64,000 nt of DNA from Pyrrhosoma nymphula (Eukaryota > Arthropoda > Insecta > Odonata > Coenagrionidae): the NCBI GenBank assembly GCA_963573305.1, contig OY754338.1:17978192-18042191 (forward strand), in the 5' to 3' direction. The translations under genes and the position numbers were made by a program. Numbering within the stretch: the first letter of the stretch is position 1; each line of letters begins with the position of its first letter. The notes beneath the pieces are model-generated. The model saw only the letters and a list, made by a program, of their open reading frames with translations, did no database searches and was not told the origin of the DNA. Shown one piece after another: positions 1 to 11,748 of the stretch.

Positions 1-899
1 AACACTTGTGTGTCTGCTTCCGACCTTTAACCTTTAAAGCAAATGTTTGACCTTTGGTAGGAGTTAAAATGCTGGAAAATAGTTAGGTATAGTTAAACAC
101 AGAAAATACATTTTACAATTTGTGAAAGGAATAAGGGAACACATTTTTCTACTGAAATTTACCTTTTAGGCAAAATCATGAAAAAACATAAGTAACAATA
201 GCTTATGTACGAAGAATAATGAGGCATTAAGTCAAAACTAAAGATAAAATTTTCTAGATTAGGATACAAATTATCAGATTAAACGGAGAATGTATATTGG
301 TTTAAAGCCAATTACAAATACCAAAACATTGTTACGCTTATCGCTGCTGATATCATGGGAGGAGAAAACTCTATGTACGCATTATAAGTGGAAAAAATAA
401 ATGAAAAATATATAGCATCATCTAACCCAACCGTTAGAAAATGAAAAAAAGAATGAATACTTAATGCAGCACGCGGAGAAAAATGTGTAGGAGCCACAGG
501 AAAAGCGTCTATTCTAGTTTTATAAAAAGAGTGAAGAGAAAATTTAATAGGAAATGGCGTATGTCACCGTGAGGAAAGGGCATAATTTTATTGGCCTTAT
601 TCTGTCGTCTTCATGAAAGGAGCTCGTTTCTCAAGAAGGAAGAGAGTTCTTCACAGAACAGGAGAACGGGTCGAGTTCTTAAAAGGAGAATAGAAGAGCG
701 GAAAGAAGGTGAAGGAATCGTTCGGTGGATTGGGAATCCCAGAAGAGGGGGAGCTGGCTGGGGAATAGGGGAACGGCTGGCTCCATTTTCCTCTACCCCT
801 TAGTTGCCGACGGCCAGGGTCTGTCTCCAAAGAGGATAGCCAGCGTCTCCTAGGAGACAGGAATCCTTTTGAAATCCTAGGAAGATGACTTGATTTCCG

Positions 900-937
<38 letters not shown>
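900..937. repeat. (TA)n microsatellite
   Basis: About 38 bp of pure TA repeat. Confidence 0.95.
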
Positions 938-941
<4 letters not shown>

Positions 942-1284
942 AGACGTATATCCACAGCAATCTCACGACTCCAAGGCCTGATCCTGATTTCCATTCGTAA
1001 GCGATACCTTTGCCAGTCTCCCCATTCTTTATTTCACCCCATGCTTACAGTTCCATTACATTCCCCTACACTCCACGAGCTGAAAGATAGGTCACTGGTA
1101 TACGATTTGCGACGTGATTACGCCAGTGAAAGCTCAAATTAGCGACCACAACCCCTCAATATAAATGAGTATATTTTTATCCTGGTTTGAAATGGATGTG
1201 AAAGAATAAAAAAATCAAATGAGTCATACTTTAACTGGAATCGACCAAAAATGATTTACGAAATCTTATGAAATTCCCAAAAAT

Positions 1285-1365
1285 ATCATTTGCCTTGATT
1301 GGGATTCACACCCAAATACCACCAGTTTGCACCCGGTACTTTGACCAAAAAGGCGACCAATAAAA
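1285..1365 (-). repeat. tRNA-like SINE head (worn)
   Basis: GGGATTCACACCCAAATACC followed by GTTTGCACCCGGTACTTTGA, a decayed version of the head at 6430. Confidence 0.4.
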
Positions 1366-1613
1366 CATCGATCTAATGAGTCAATATATGCAAAGGGTTA
1401 TTAGTTACATCACTCAGTAGATTCAGAAAGAGGCAACTGGGTTTGAATCTCCAGGAATAATTGTTTCATTATAAATTTTAGCACAAATATAAGAAAGTAT
1501 TTGATCAACTTTTGTTTTAAGTGATTAAAACTAGTTTAAAATTATTTTTGCGCTTTAATTTTTATCCAAAGGTAAAGTAATAACATGGATGTAATTAAAT
1601 TCTATTATTTCAT

Positions 1614-1677
1614 CTAGCACGTTCAAAACTTTGCTATGCCAAGGCCATATAGCACGTTCAAAAGTTTGTTATGCCAT
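1614..1677. repeat. Short direct repeat
   Basis: TAGCACGTTCAAAACTTTGC, then TATGCCA, is repeated with two changes about 37 bp later. Confidence 0.8.
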
Positions 1678-2431
1678 TTGGATGTAACGTGGATAAATAT
1701 TTATTGAAAAGCTATGGAGTAGGAGAACTTCAGCCTTGTCCTAAGAGCTGGGCAAATGAAAAATTTATAGAAGCTCTTCAATATTCATACTTTTTTTGAA
1801 GTCCACGTATTTCGTAACCCTTGGATTTTTACGGGTGAATTACTCACGAGAAATTTACGACAGAAGAAAATTGCGTAGTAAAATATTTGATTGAAAATAC
1901 TTTGACGGAATGTTGAGTACATGTAGAACTCAAAAGGATTTCTGAAGAGAGTCGCATGGACAAGACACGAGGATATTTATCCCAGATAATTACAACTTGA
2001 TTCTCAGTTTCTGAATATAGCGGTAGGTACTTCTTTCGTACTCACACTATATATTCAATCGGTATCATTGGTGTATATGAAACGAATTGAAATTTCCAAC
2101 GTGAGAGCACACCATTTTTATAAATTAAATGAACACTTTGAAGGAAAAAAAATGTATGCAAGAGGAAAAATTACATCTGTACGTGATGAATTCTCAAAGA
2201 GGAAAAAATTGTTTTCCGCCTATCGCCAACGTCGACACATGAGAGCCCCAGCTCCGGCGTTCCGCGACTAGCGAGCAGTAAGTAACACACATGGGTGAGT
2301 GCATCTTCGGATGCCATCTCTTCCTTCCTCTGCCTATTTTCTTCGTCCCCGCAAGAAATCCCGAAGCTACTTCTCTCCCACTATCGTCCTCGTCTTACAA
2401 ACCGATATAAAAAATCAATAAATCCACGATA

Positions 2432-2689
2432 TCATCTCTCCGCTTTGGCGAGGAGCGAATCGGTTTTTGCTAGAAAAAGTACCAAGCCCCGACCTATTTT
2501 CTCTTCACGACTCATTCGCATGCATTTAGTCCTGGCGAAATGATGATCTTGCCAGAACCGAAGCGGCCGAATGTTGAGGCTGGGCGCTCCAGACATCATC
2601 CGATCAACTGCCTCGGCGGGGATATGCTTTCTGAAGAGAGTCTTCAACTCCCATTTACGCAAATAAGCAGACTTCACCACGTCAAATCT
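2432..2689 (-). other. Unidentified coding-like segment
   Basis: The minus strand after a plausible acceptor (TTTTTGTTCACACAG at about 2690) stays open for 86 codons and reads VVKSAYLRKWELKTLF, HIPAEAVDRMMSG, IRPLRFWQDHHF. The composition looks protein-like (few stops, charged and aromatic mix) and GC is higher than around it. I do not recognise the family. It might be an exon, a retropseudogene piece or transposon coding. The 37-bp stretch before its end has no clear donor. Confidence 0.25.
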
Positions 2690-3195
2690 GTGTGAACAAA
2701 AATTGATATGAAGTGCGATTCTTTGAATATATTTCGACTTTTAGGAATTCATTTCTTTATCATTTACGCTTTGACGTTGATCATCAAGAAATAGTAGTTT
2801 GATTATAATAAAAAGCCTCGGTCACCTTGAAAGGAATTGAAATTATTACAGTTTTATAAAATTCATAGCACAATGGATTATTATAAATGTGAACGAGATA
2901 TTACAATTTTCACTAAACTCAGGTAATTACAACTTACTAAAAGTTTCTGAATAAGGCGGTACTTACTCGCAAATGCTAAATTATTTTGTAATCACGCTGT
3001 ATATATTAATTCAGTATATTTTTTTGCACGAAATGCATGTAAATGTAACTAATAATCGCGATGAATAGGCTTTTAATACGATGTCGATGCATAAAATACT
3101 GCAGAAGATACTCTTTTAACGCTCTAAGCAAAAATTCGGCCTATCGTCACTATCCATAGATTGAGCCATCCTTGAGGTTGTGTTGTAATTAAAAA

Positions 3196-3833
3196 ATGTA
3201 TTTTAACTGCATTCAACAAACTAACGTTACAAATATATTTACCCATATCAATATTTCTGGAATAAATGCTCAAGTAATTTATTTTAGAAACACTACACAG
3301 TCATCGCTGTGCAGAACCTTCTTGAAGAAACTGGACTTGTGTCTCATACAAGAAGATCTGCGCCAAAGACACGATAAAGGACATCTCACCAAGGAGCTGA
3401 AATTGAAGCTCCAGCAAATTACCGGTAGGTGTCCATCATCTGCGAACCCTTCATCTTCAAAGAAACTATATCAAGGAAGATGTGGTGATTGTCCAAAGGC
3501 CAAAGACAGAAAAGCACGATTTCAATATTATGCCTGTGACAAATACATGTAGATGGACCATGAGATTCCTTTATGAAAGAACTGCACGGCAGCGGAGGAA
3601 CTGGTCTACACCCAGCAGTCAACCTTTTTAAATGCTGTAATAATTTAGGATAACATATTTCTTCATTTTTTTGCAACATTTTTTTATTATTTTCAACAAT
3701 TTCATGTACACTAAATGTCTTTTGAGCTATAAAACACATAATCCAGCACAATATTTATAACTAAATAGAAATGGGGTGCTTGATACCCCACCCGAGCAAT
3801 CACGATTTAATCAGGAACCCGAGTAATGGAGGG
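3196..3833 (+). mobile_element. piggyBac-type relic: transposase C-terminus and 3' end with TTAA
   Basis: The frame from 3196 includes CRTFLKKLDLCLIQEDLRQR, then TKELKLKLQQITGRCPS and GRCGDCPKAKDRKARFQYYA followed by CDKYM. This Cys-rich end (RCxxCPxxKxRKxRxQCxxCxKxxC) is the usual tail of piggyBac-type transposases. The frame stops at TAG (3550-3552), where a Cys of the zinc-binding pattern is expected, and MDHE continues after it. The 3' end reads CCCGAGTAATGGAGGG followed by TTAA (3834-3837), and a related CCCGAGCAATCACG lies just inside it. No 5' end was found. Confidence 0.75.
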
Positions 3834-4029
3834 TTAATTCAAGTTTTATCCTACCCATTCCATAGTATGAAAGTAAAAATTGAAATCTGCAGTAGTAAGG
3901 GCATACGTACCCAGAAATCATAATAATGATAAATTTGAAGACTATTTTCGAGCGAAATTAGGATTGTGAAGTCCTTTCTTACATTTAACTCGCATATCAC
4001 ATATTAATACAAATGCCATGAGTGGAGAA

Positions 4030-4112
4030 AACCCACCCAGGCGGGACTCGAACCCGCGACCTTCTGGATAGCAGGCGAGGGCGTTACCCCGCCGCCACCG
4101 AGGCTGGCATAA
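4030..4112 (-). repeat. tRNA-like SINE head
   Basis: The minus strand contains GGTGGCGGCGGGGTAACGCC and GGGTTCGAGTCCCGCC, i.e. A- and B-box-like blocks. The stems are not a full cloverleaf. The GC content is much higher than the surroundings. Confidence 0.6.
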
Positions 4113-5215
4113 ACAGGGGCATAAAAGGGGAATTGGGGAGTTAAGAAGCAGTAATGGGAGAAATTCCTTGGGTGAGGAATGATTTGGTAAAAAGTGAACA
4201 AAAATAGCATGTGCTAAGGCGCTCGAAGAATTCAGGAAAATAAGAGCGGTTAGCAAAGAAGTTGTTCAAGCTGTAGAACAAGAGTGAAGAAGGAATTCAA
4301 GAAAAAGGTAATAAGGAGGAAGCCAATGAAATCTTCCGAGGTAACAAAGTGTCAAATTTCCGTCTATTTCCAACCAAACGAGTATAAACCTAAATGTGAA
4401 TGGTTGGATTAAATTTTCATAATTTTACGCGTACCTAATGTGAATATATTTTCGAGTTTTACTCCTAAAATATTCCATTTACTGTTTCCAATTGGTTGTA
4501 ACCAATTAGTAACAACATATTATCAGCTCTTAAATGTATTAAAAAAGAAAGAGGCACTCCGGGAGTGCCGACAGAAGTGAAAACTTGAAATAACGTGAGC
4601 ATTTTTGAATGTAGGGAATAATTTCTAATGAAGTGTTTTATTAATCAGTAGAAAGTAGTTTCATGTATATAAAAAATTAAATATTCATTTATTGCGCTAT
4701 TGTACACTATTATTTTACATAAAAATTGTACACTTCAGAATAATCAACTTTCATCCATTATTTCAACAACTCTTTCATCATCACCGCCATCATCATCGGC
4801 AATATCTAAAACTGATACTTATTAAAACTGATCGGCTTATGGTAACTAAAGTAAGAAACGAATAATTTTGATTCGAATTTACTTAAATTTCTTGTAAATA
4901 CTGCATCTGATCAATAGTACTTTTATATTTCGTTGTGCCAATATTGTTTTGTTGTTGTGTTGTGCCAATCATTAGACATTGTTAAACCAAACTCACTATT
5001 TAAAAATTCAATCAATGGTAGATTTTTATCGTCTTCAAAGTTTATGTTTATGTTTATATGAAAAAGCTACTCAAATTGAACGTATTAAAATAAATTGAGT
5101 TATATTGTACTAACCTTCACTATTCTTGTATCGAGTACACTCTCCTGCACGAGTATGGACTATTATATTATCCGGCACAATATTTGTAGCAACCCAAATT
5201 GAATGAACTAAACCG

Positions 5216-5216
<1 letters not shown>

Positions 5217-5290
<74 letters not shown>
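5217..5290. repeat. (TA)n microsatellite
   Basis: About 74 bp of pure TA, just upstream of the 5335-5632 tandem repeat. Confidence 0.95.
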
Positions 5291-5292
<2 letters not shown>

Positions 5293-5334
5293 GTAATATG
5301 AATAAAATTATAATATAGTTTATGTGACGGTGAC

Positions 5335-5632
5335 TGTGTATATACAGAATATACAATTATACATATATTTAGCAGCAGTGACGGTGACGGTGACGCGAGT
5401 CCAATGGCTTTTACCCATCCACAAAAGTGTATATACAGAATATACAATTACACATATATTTTGTAGCAGTGATGGTGACGGTGATGCGAGTCCAATGGTT
5501 TGTACCCATCCACAAGTACTGTGTATGTAGCGAGTATACTGTGTATGTACAGATAATACATAATTATACATATATGTAGTAGCGGTGAGGGTGACGCGAG
5601 TCCAATGTCTTTTACCCATCTACAAAAGTGCT
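5335..5632. repeat. Tandem repeat, three units of about 90-110 bp
   Basis: Each unit contains TATACAGAATATACAATTA (or a variant), GTGACGGTGACG, GCGAGTCCAATG and TTTACCCATC. Units start near 5335, 5428 and 5540. The third carries an extra 20 bp or so at its start. Any GTGACG-based coding frame is incidental. Confidence 0.85.
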
Positions 5633-6429
5633 CAACGCGACATAAGAAGTTTTCACTTCAAAAATTTCGAATGATTTTTCCTTTGCATGACATGATTCTC
5701 TTGAAAATCCGAAGTTTAAAGGGATTCTTTCACCACCACGTTCATGAAAATATTTTATAACTCCCATTTTTTCATCAGGGGCAAAATATATGTGCATAAT
5801 TATGACATGAAATATCTACTGTGAAGCTGAAATAGTTCATAATACAATTGTAGTTTGACGAATATATTTTTAAATGAATAATTTTCACGCTCGAGATACT
5901 GCACCGCTATTTTTTTTACTGAAAAGACGAAATTTTGCATCAATAATTACAGGGCTCAGTGCTAAAGTAGATGAACCCCATCAATGTGAGTTTTGAGGTA
6001 AATGCGTTTATTCACTAGTGCATACGAATGTAGCCATCCATTACAGCTGGTAGTTAATAAAAATGGAAAACAAATGGACATGACCTGCTTTGATGCCGAA
6101 CCCGCCAATTGTAGACGAATGCTAATACATACATAAATAAAATAATTGGTATCTTCATTCTGTTGCCATTAAATTCACTGGAATCATTTTATTTTACATC
6201 AGTTATATAAAATAATACCTCATATGCAGATACAAGGTGGCAGAATACTATAAGACGATCGACTTTAACCGTTCCTTTTTTTTTAAATCATGTAGCTGCA
6301 GGTTTAATTTGTGGATAAAACAACGTGGATTTCTATGTTTTTTGGCACATTACGAAAGGCGATATGTTTCCTTAAAAAGCACCAATACGAAACAACTGTG
6401 CGCGATACTCCACAGATGAAAAATAATTC

Positions 6430-6512
6430 GCATTAACCGGGATTCAAACCCAGATCCCTCGATTTCGCGCTGAGTGCCAATACACCGTGGCTAGTGCCGG
6501 TAACCTCAAAAT
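6430..6512 (-). repeat. tRNA-like SINE head
   Basis: Plus strand CCGGGATTCAAACCCAGATC, then CGCGCTGAGTGCCAATACAC; B-box-like block on the minus strand. Similar in layout to the heads at 1285 and 60531. Confidence 0.5.
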
Positions 6513-9500
6513 ATTTTGAAACAACTGCATCAAAATCATTTTACCGCGGAGCATCCTTACATAGGGGAGAGTTATGAAACCCCAGTAAGTATGTTAAGTA
6601 TAAACGTATGTTTGTATTCACTCGGACAAAATTATTTTTAAAAATACGCCTAAAAATTAAAGGAAGAAACCGCTTCATCATCAGCACTTATACTCGGAGG
6701 TTTTCCTTAGGAAACAGGTTGAGAGGGATTATCGGTCCTCGTTCCAACCCCTTCCCTTCTTCTCCAAACAACTGCAAACTCCCCGCCATTTCATTTCCAT
6801 TTGCCACCGAAGAACGTGAGCCTTCCATCCCTTCCCGGAGAAGCCAAACCTCCAGCAAAAGGGAAACAAAAGCTAAACGCCCCGCGCACACACTAACACA
6901 CTCAAGACTTCTCGCTTATATCCCATGCCGCTCCCCGAGCTCGTTCTTTCCACTTTCAACACGGTTACCCCGCGACTGCCTCTCCTTCCCTCAAAGCAGC
7001 GGGGACTTAAAGTTGAAGACGTTTTCCCAAGGAAACTTCCTTAGCGACCCACCTATTACATATAGAAGTGTTGAGAATGTATGTACTTATGTGTGTGTGC
7101 ATGTATACATGCACGCGTGCACATATTCCAACCCCTCTTGGTCCTCAACCTCCTCAGCTTCCCAATTCCAGCATCTCTAAGACACCAGCCCACCTCTCCG
7201 CTCCTCGCGAAGGTATTTAAGTTCAAAGGGGAGGCGGAGTTACTAACGGTCTTTTGGGATGTGAAAGTCATGCAAAACCCCGCGGATGATGTAATCAAGT
7301 TTCTTCTCTGGGCCATAATGGATGGGGGGAGGCTTATTCAAATGTTTTGTTCGCCTGGTCGCAGGCTGTGGGGGAAAAGTCGTGAAGCAATGGGAAATGG
7401 CTTTCGCGATGCGCCAATTTGCATATCGCACTGCTATGTGACTTCACACCTTTACAAATCTATTTGAATTAGCACTCAACGATACCCATTTTATATAATA
7501 TCGTATAATAGGGCAGGCCATCATAATGTTACAATTATGGTATCTACATTAGTTAAGTTATGAAATGGATCACTTTTGTGGAGTTTCATTCATAAGAATT
7601 TTGCCGTAAAAATCATTTACCAGTACATAATATTGGATATGGTTTACTAAAACTTTTCGTAAGTTAAACTATTAAAAATTGCTAAAAGAAATTAGATTTT
7701 CAAAATGATAGAGCTCCAGATAATCAGGCATCCGATAACGGAGAAGTAACAATTGCATAAATTCTATAAATTTTAAAATAACACTCTCGATTATATATAG
7801 AAGTAAAAAGAAAATATAGCTATTAACGACATGCTCCCGTAAGATAACAACCATCATTATGTGTAATTCAGTCCACCTTCAAAAGAATTTTACTCGAAAA
7901 ACAAATCAATCCTTTAATTATCACCATCGGGAGTAGTTAACTGATGATTGGAATGCTTCGGCTATACACACTTAGCCATAGACTTTCATAATATATTTTG
8001 GTCTACCCCTGAGATGGTTAAAATTACATGACATTGTTTGAACGATGCATCGCAAATGCATCACTACTTAGCAAAACTAAACTAGAACATTACGTTCGGT
8101 AGCACGTTTCATTATTCAAACAAGCAAAATCCTATTTCAATACAAGTTTCACCTAGATCCTAGATTGTTTTTACATGATGGTCAATTAAAATATTGTTTT
8201 GGGAAAGTTGCACACATAGGTGCTTCTACACCTGGAAAGACTTATAAAAAATATACATCTCTACGTTTCACAATGTAATGAAAGTCACAGTGAAATAGCT
8301 CCCCTAACATTATCATATTGTTACGTAAATTCACAGAAAATATAGCTTCGGGTGAATCGTGAACGCCGAAAGCAGATCCACAGAAAGGAGAAGAATAGTA
8401 AATAGAAAAAAACAACAATTCCGGGGACAGAAACCCACCCCTGGGGGTAAAGGCAAGCAAAGCCAAGGGTTTCTTATTTCCATTGGAGATGGCGCTGAGT
8501 GGGGAATTTCAGCGGCGAGGGAAGCATACTGAGGATGGAAACGTAAAGTGATATCTACATAGAGCCCATTCAAGCGAGCGGAATATTATTATTATTGTTA
8601 TTGGACATTTTTTTGCCTCGTGCGATGATGCTACCATTGAGCCTGTGTCCACTGATCTTTGAAATATGAATCTCAGCGGCCAGACTACTACGGGACGTTA
8701 CAATCGGAGACTAGAATATTTTAGTACGCTTTACAAGTTATCTCTAGTTAAACAATCCCATTTATAAAAAGTGGAAAGTCATTTTTCAGAGCTGCGCACT
8801 AAACATTTTAAATTGAGACTCAATTACAGATAAATAATGCTTCCCGCGCGTCAGTTATCTTTATCGGATCGGTTTTAGTACGTACGACAACCCTACTAAA
8901 ATTCCAAGAGACATGAAATATTGACCTACAAACTTTATAACTACCTAACGAACCGAGTGGAGTTTACGTGACAGACATGGAAGAACACCGGCATTAATGT
9001 TCTCAGAAGTGTTTCAATATTTTTAATGAAAGAAAATTTAAATGCCATAAAAGCATGAGTAGGATAGCAATGAAAGTACTTTCCGATCCTCAAAGATCGG
9101 AAGAGGTGCTAAAGGGATAAAGAGGAAAGGTTTGAGATCTCGGAAATACAGTAACGGGATTATACCTTTAAATAGCCATGATCTTGAAGATAACACAGGA
9201 ACTTCCTGACGACATCCGAGAGAGATTGAAAGGACATTTTAAACCATGAATGCAGGACGTTCGAATGTGCGACATTAACACTTACTGGGAACCAAGAGGA
9301 TACCCAAAATATTCTAGAAACATGTTATTATATCAACAACGCTCATTTCAAACATTTACATTACAAACGCTGAAATGCTTTCAGAAAACTGGAATTTACC
9401 GAGTGAAATCTACGAAAGACAAGAGAGAAAGCGTCAGAGAGAAATGTTGATTTGCATTCAAATGTTAGTTAAGCCACATCCTGAGTAGGTAGCAAACATT

Positions 9501-10639
9501 TGGCTCTAAACGCAGCGAGAGGTTTTATTCTCTAAGTAATCAATACAGAAATGAGCGGGCGTTATGCTATAAAAATGATTACAACTGGACAATATTGCCT
9601 GTCAACACTATTAGCTGCACTTTGCTGGTTATCGGTTGGCACACGAAGTTAGTGTACCAAGTGTACCAAACTAATTATACTATAAAACCCCAGATTTCAC
9701 GGCCTTCAGATGGACACGACGGATATAATTAAACCAACACAGTAAACCTGTAGATCAGAGAAAATTGACAAAAGGAACACATTGGAAAAGACAGGTTAAG
9801 GACCAATTCGTTCCCGTGCCCTTTGCACGGCTAAAACTGAGACAGAGAGTAGCATTAGCCCGTCAAAATACTTTACATTCGTTCCAAATTTCAACTTCTT
9901 TTCAATATTCTCACCCATCTTCATGGCTGGTGTGCTGATTGAGCCTGCCACACGTCATTGAAGTGGTTCGCTAGATAGAAGATGTAAGTTATGATATGAA
10001 TGCCTATGTTTTGAATCTGGCGTGATGCGAACGAAATGGAATATAATGGGTGCCAGAATAATTATAAATTTCCCAACTCTGAGCTTTCATGCACGATTTC
10101 AGGAGTTTATAATCTTTTCCGACTTGCGTAGACGTAGTAAGCCCATTTATCTTCAGCGCACATCTTAGTAATCAGTTAAACCCAGCGCAGTGAGGGAATA
10201 TGCTTCACATATTTCCACCTTATCCAGTTTTTCCAAGTACCCCTAGGACATCAATTGCTTATCCCTTAGGGGTACGCTTAACCGGTTGGCAAGCGATGAT
10301 CTTTACCATCTATGCCACCGACGATGATGTAATACATTGAAACCTGGATTCTATTAACTGTTGGATAACTGTTAACCAGATGAAAGGTAGAAAAAGCATT
10401 TAAGTATCCAACTTGAGTTAAAATTTCCAGTCTCCCAAAGGAAAACCTGTCCTTCCCTGGAGCGGTTCCCGAAAGACAGAATGTCGTACAAAAGTGGGCA
10501 AAGGAGAAGCCGGGGAAGGTCATATTCGTCCCTTATGCCCGGATTCCGCTCCTGCCGCCCATGAAGAGATCTCCATGCCCCGCATTTGTATCATATCTTT
10601 TACTTTTGTTTTTACTTTCATTCTTTTCGTTTTTATATT

Positions 10640-11020
10640 CGGTCTTTTTTATTTCAAGAGAATCCTCATTCCGGTCACGTCTTCTCCAGAGTGTGGCGGG
10701 GATAGTGTGGGGAGGCAGAAAGGGGGAGTTTAAGAGGGGCAAAGAGGCAGAAGGAAAGAGAGACACAGGACACAGCAGGGCAAGTCACGAGGAAAGGAAT
10801 GCGCTCGCTCGGAAAAAGAGCCGTCGCAGAAAAAAAAGGGCTCTGAAATCGCAGATGGACGTGGATGGGAAGGATGTGTGGCAGGGGGTGATGTGGGGAA
10901 GGAAGAGAATGGGATATTTTCTTTTGAAGATGTTGAGGGGAGGGCGAGTTGGGAGACTGAGAAGGGGGCGGAGCTAGCACCCGCGGTCAGAGATGCCGAC
11001 GCGGAGAGTGGGGAACGAGA
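10640..11020. other. Purine-rich low-complexity stretch
   Basis: G/A-rich on the plus strand (GGGG, GAAAGAGAGA), ending at the 21-bp minisatellite. Open frames on both strands are due to low complexity. Confidence 0.6.
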
Positions 11021-11025
11021 CTGAC

Positions 11026-11103
11026 CCCCTCCCATGTTCCTATCCACCCCTCCCATGTTCCTATCCACCCCTCCCATGTTCCTTTCCACCCCTCCCATGT
11101 TCC
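11026..11103. repeat. 21-bp minisatellite, nearly four copies
   Basis: Unit CCCTCCCATGTTCCTATCCA plus C. Three full copies and a partial fourth; one unit has TTTCC where the others have TATCC. Confidence 0.9.
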
Positions 11104-11192
11104 TACTAAAATTCCCATAAGGACAACTAAAGACAACATTGAGATGACTGCGAGCACGGTCAATTTTATCAATCCCATAAAAACATCCTTAA

Positions 11193-11748
11193 GGTAGTTT
11201 GAGCGAGATAGTTCCCTCGTCATAATGGACACCATTTTAGAATTTCATTTTTTAATTTCAGTGTCAGTAAGAAGTATGAAGTAAATATTGGAATATTAAT
11301 TTCGCAAAAATATGGTTATGCATGACAAAAATTCTGTTTTTAAATAAATATAACTACATTAGTCTCTAACGAGACTCATGCATTCACACCGTACATACAG
11401 CTAAAAAGCATTCAAAACAGCAGTTTTTTGTGATTCTGAAAACATTACTGCGGTGATTAATGGATTAATTTTTATAAAATTTGCGAAGACACAAAAAATA
11501 CACACCGCTAGTTATTTGACGAAATTTAGGTGTTATAAGTGCCTAATTTTTTTCAATATTCTCCCTCTGGAGCGCACAGCCGTAATCAATTCAATGTAAA
11601 ACAGCTTTTATTTTCAGGCACATTGCTCGAAAATAAATTTGTTAAGGGGTTAATATTTTCATATCAATTGAAAAAATTGGAGTTTTTTCTTTAAAATTAG
11701 GCCATATTGATCAAAATTTAGGTTAAGTGACAAATCACCCAAACTACC
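11193..11748. mobile_element. Short TTAA-flanked MITE
   Basis: TTAA at 11189-11192 and at 11749-11752. Inverted ends: GGTAGTTTGAGCGAGA on the left, GGTAGTTTGGGTGATTTG on the right (minus strand). 556 bp, AT-rich, no coding. It looks like a non-autonomous piggyBac-type MITE; the ends differ from those of the other two piggyBac-like elements here. Confidence 0.6.

Noticed and set aside
5335..5632. CRISPR-like array
   Set aside because: Three units of about 100 bp with variable insertions; a eukaryotic tandem repeat, with no spacers of regular length.
6608..7467. Two long plus-strand frames (190 and 128 codons)
   Set aside because: Ser/Arg/Pro-rich composition from a C-rich region, no domain, no conserved motif; overlapping frames look equally good.
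10675..11098. Pro/Ser-rich and Gly-rich open frames near 10.7-11.1 kb
   Set aside because: Produced by purine/pyrimidine runs and the 21-bp minisatellite.
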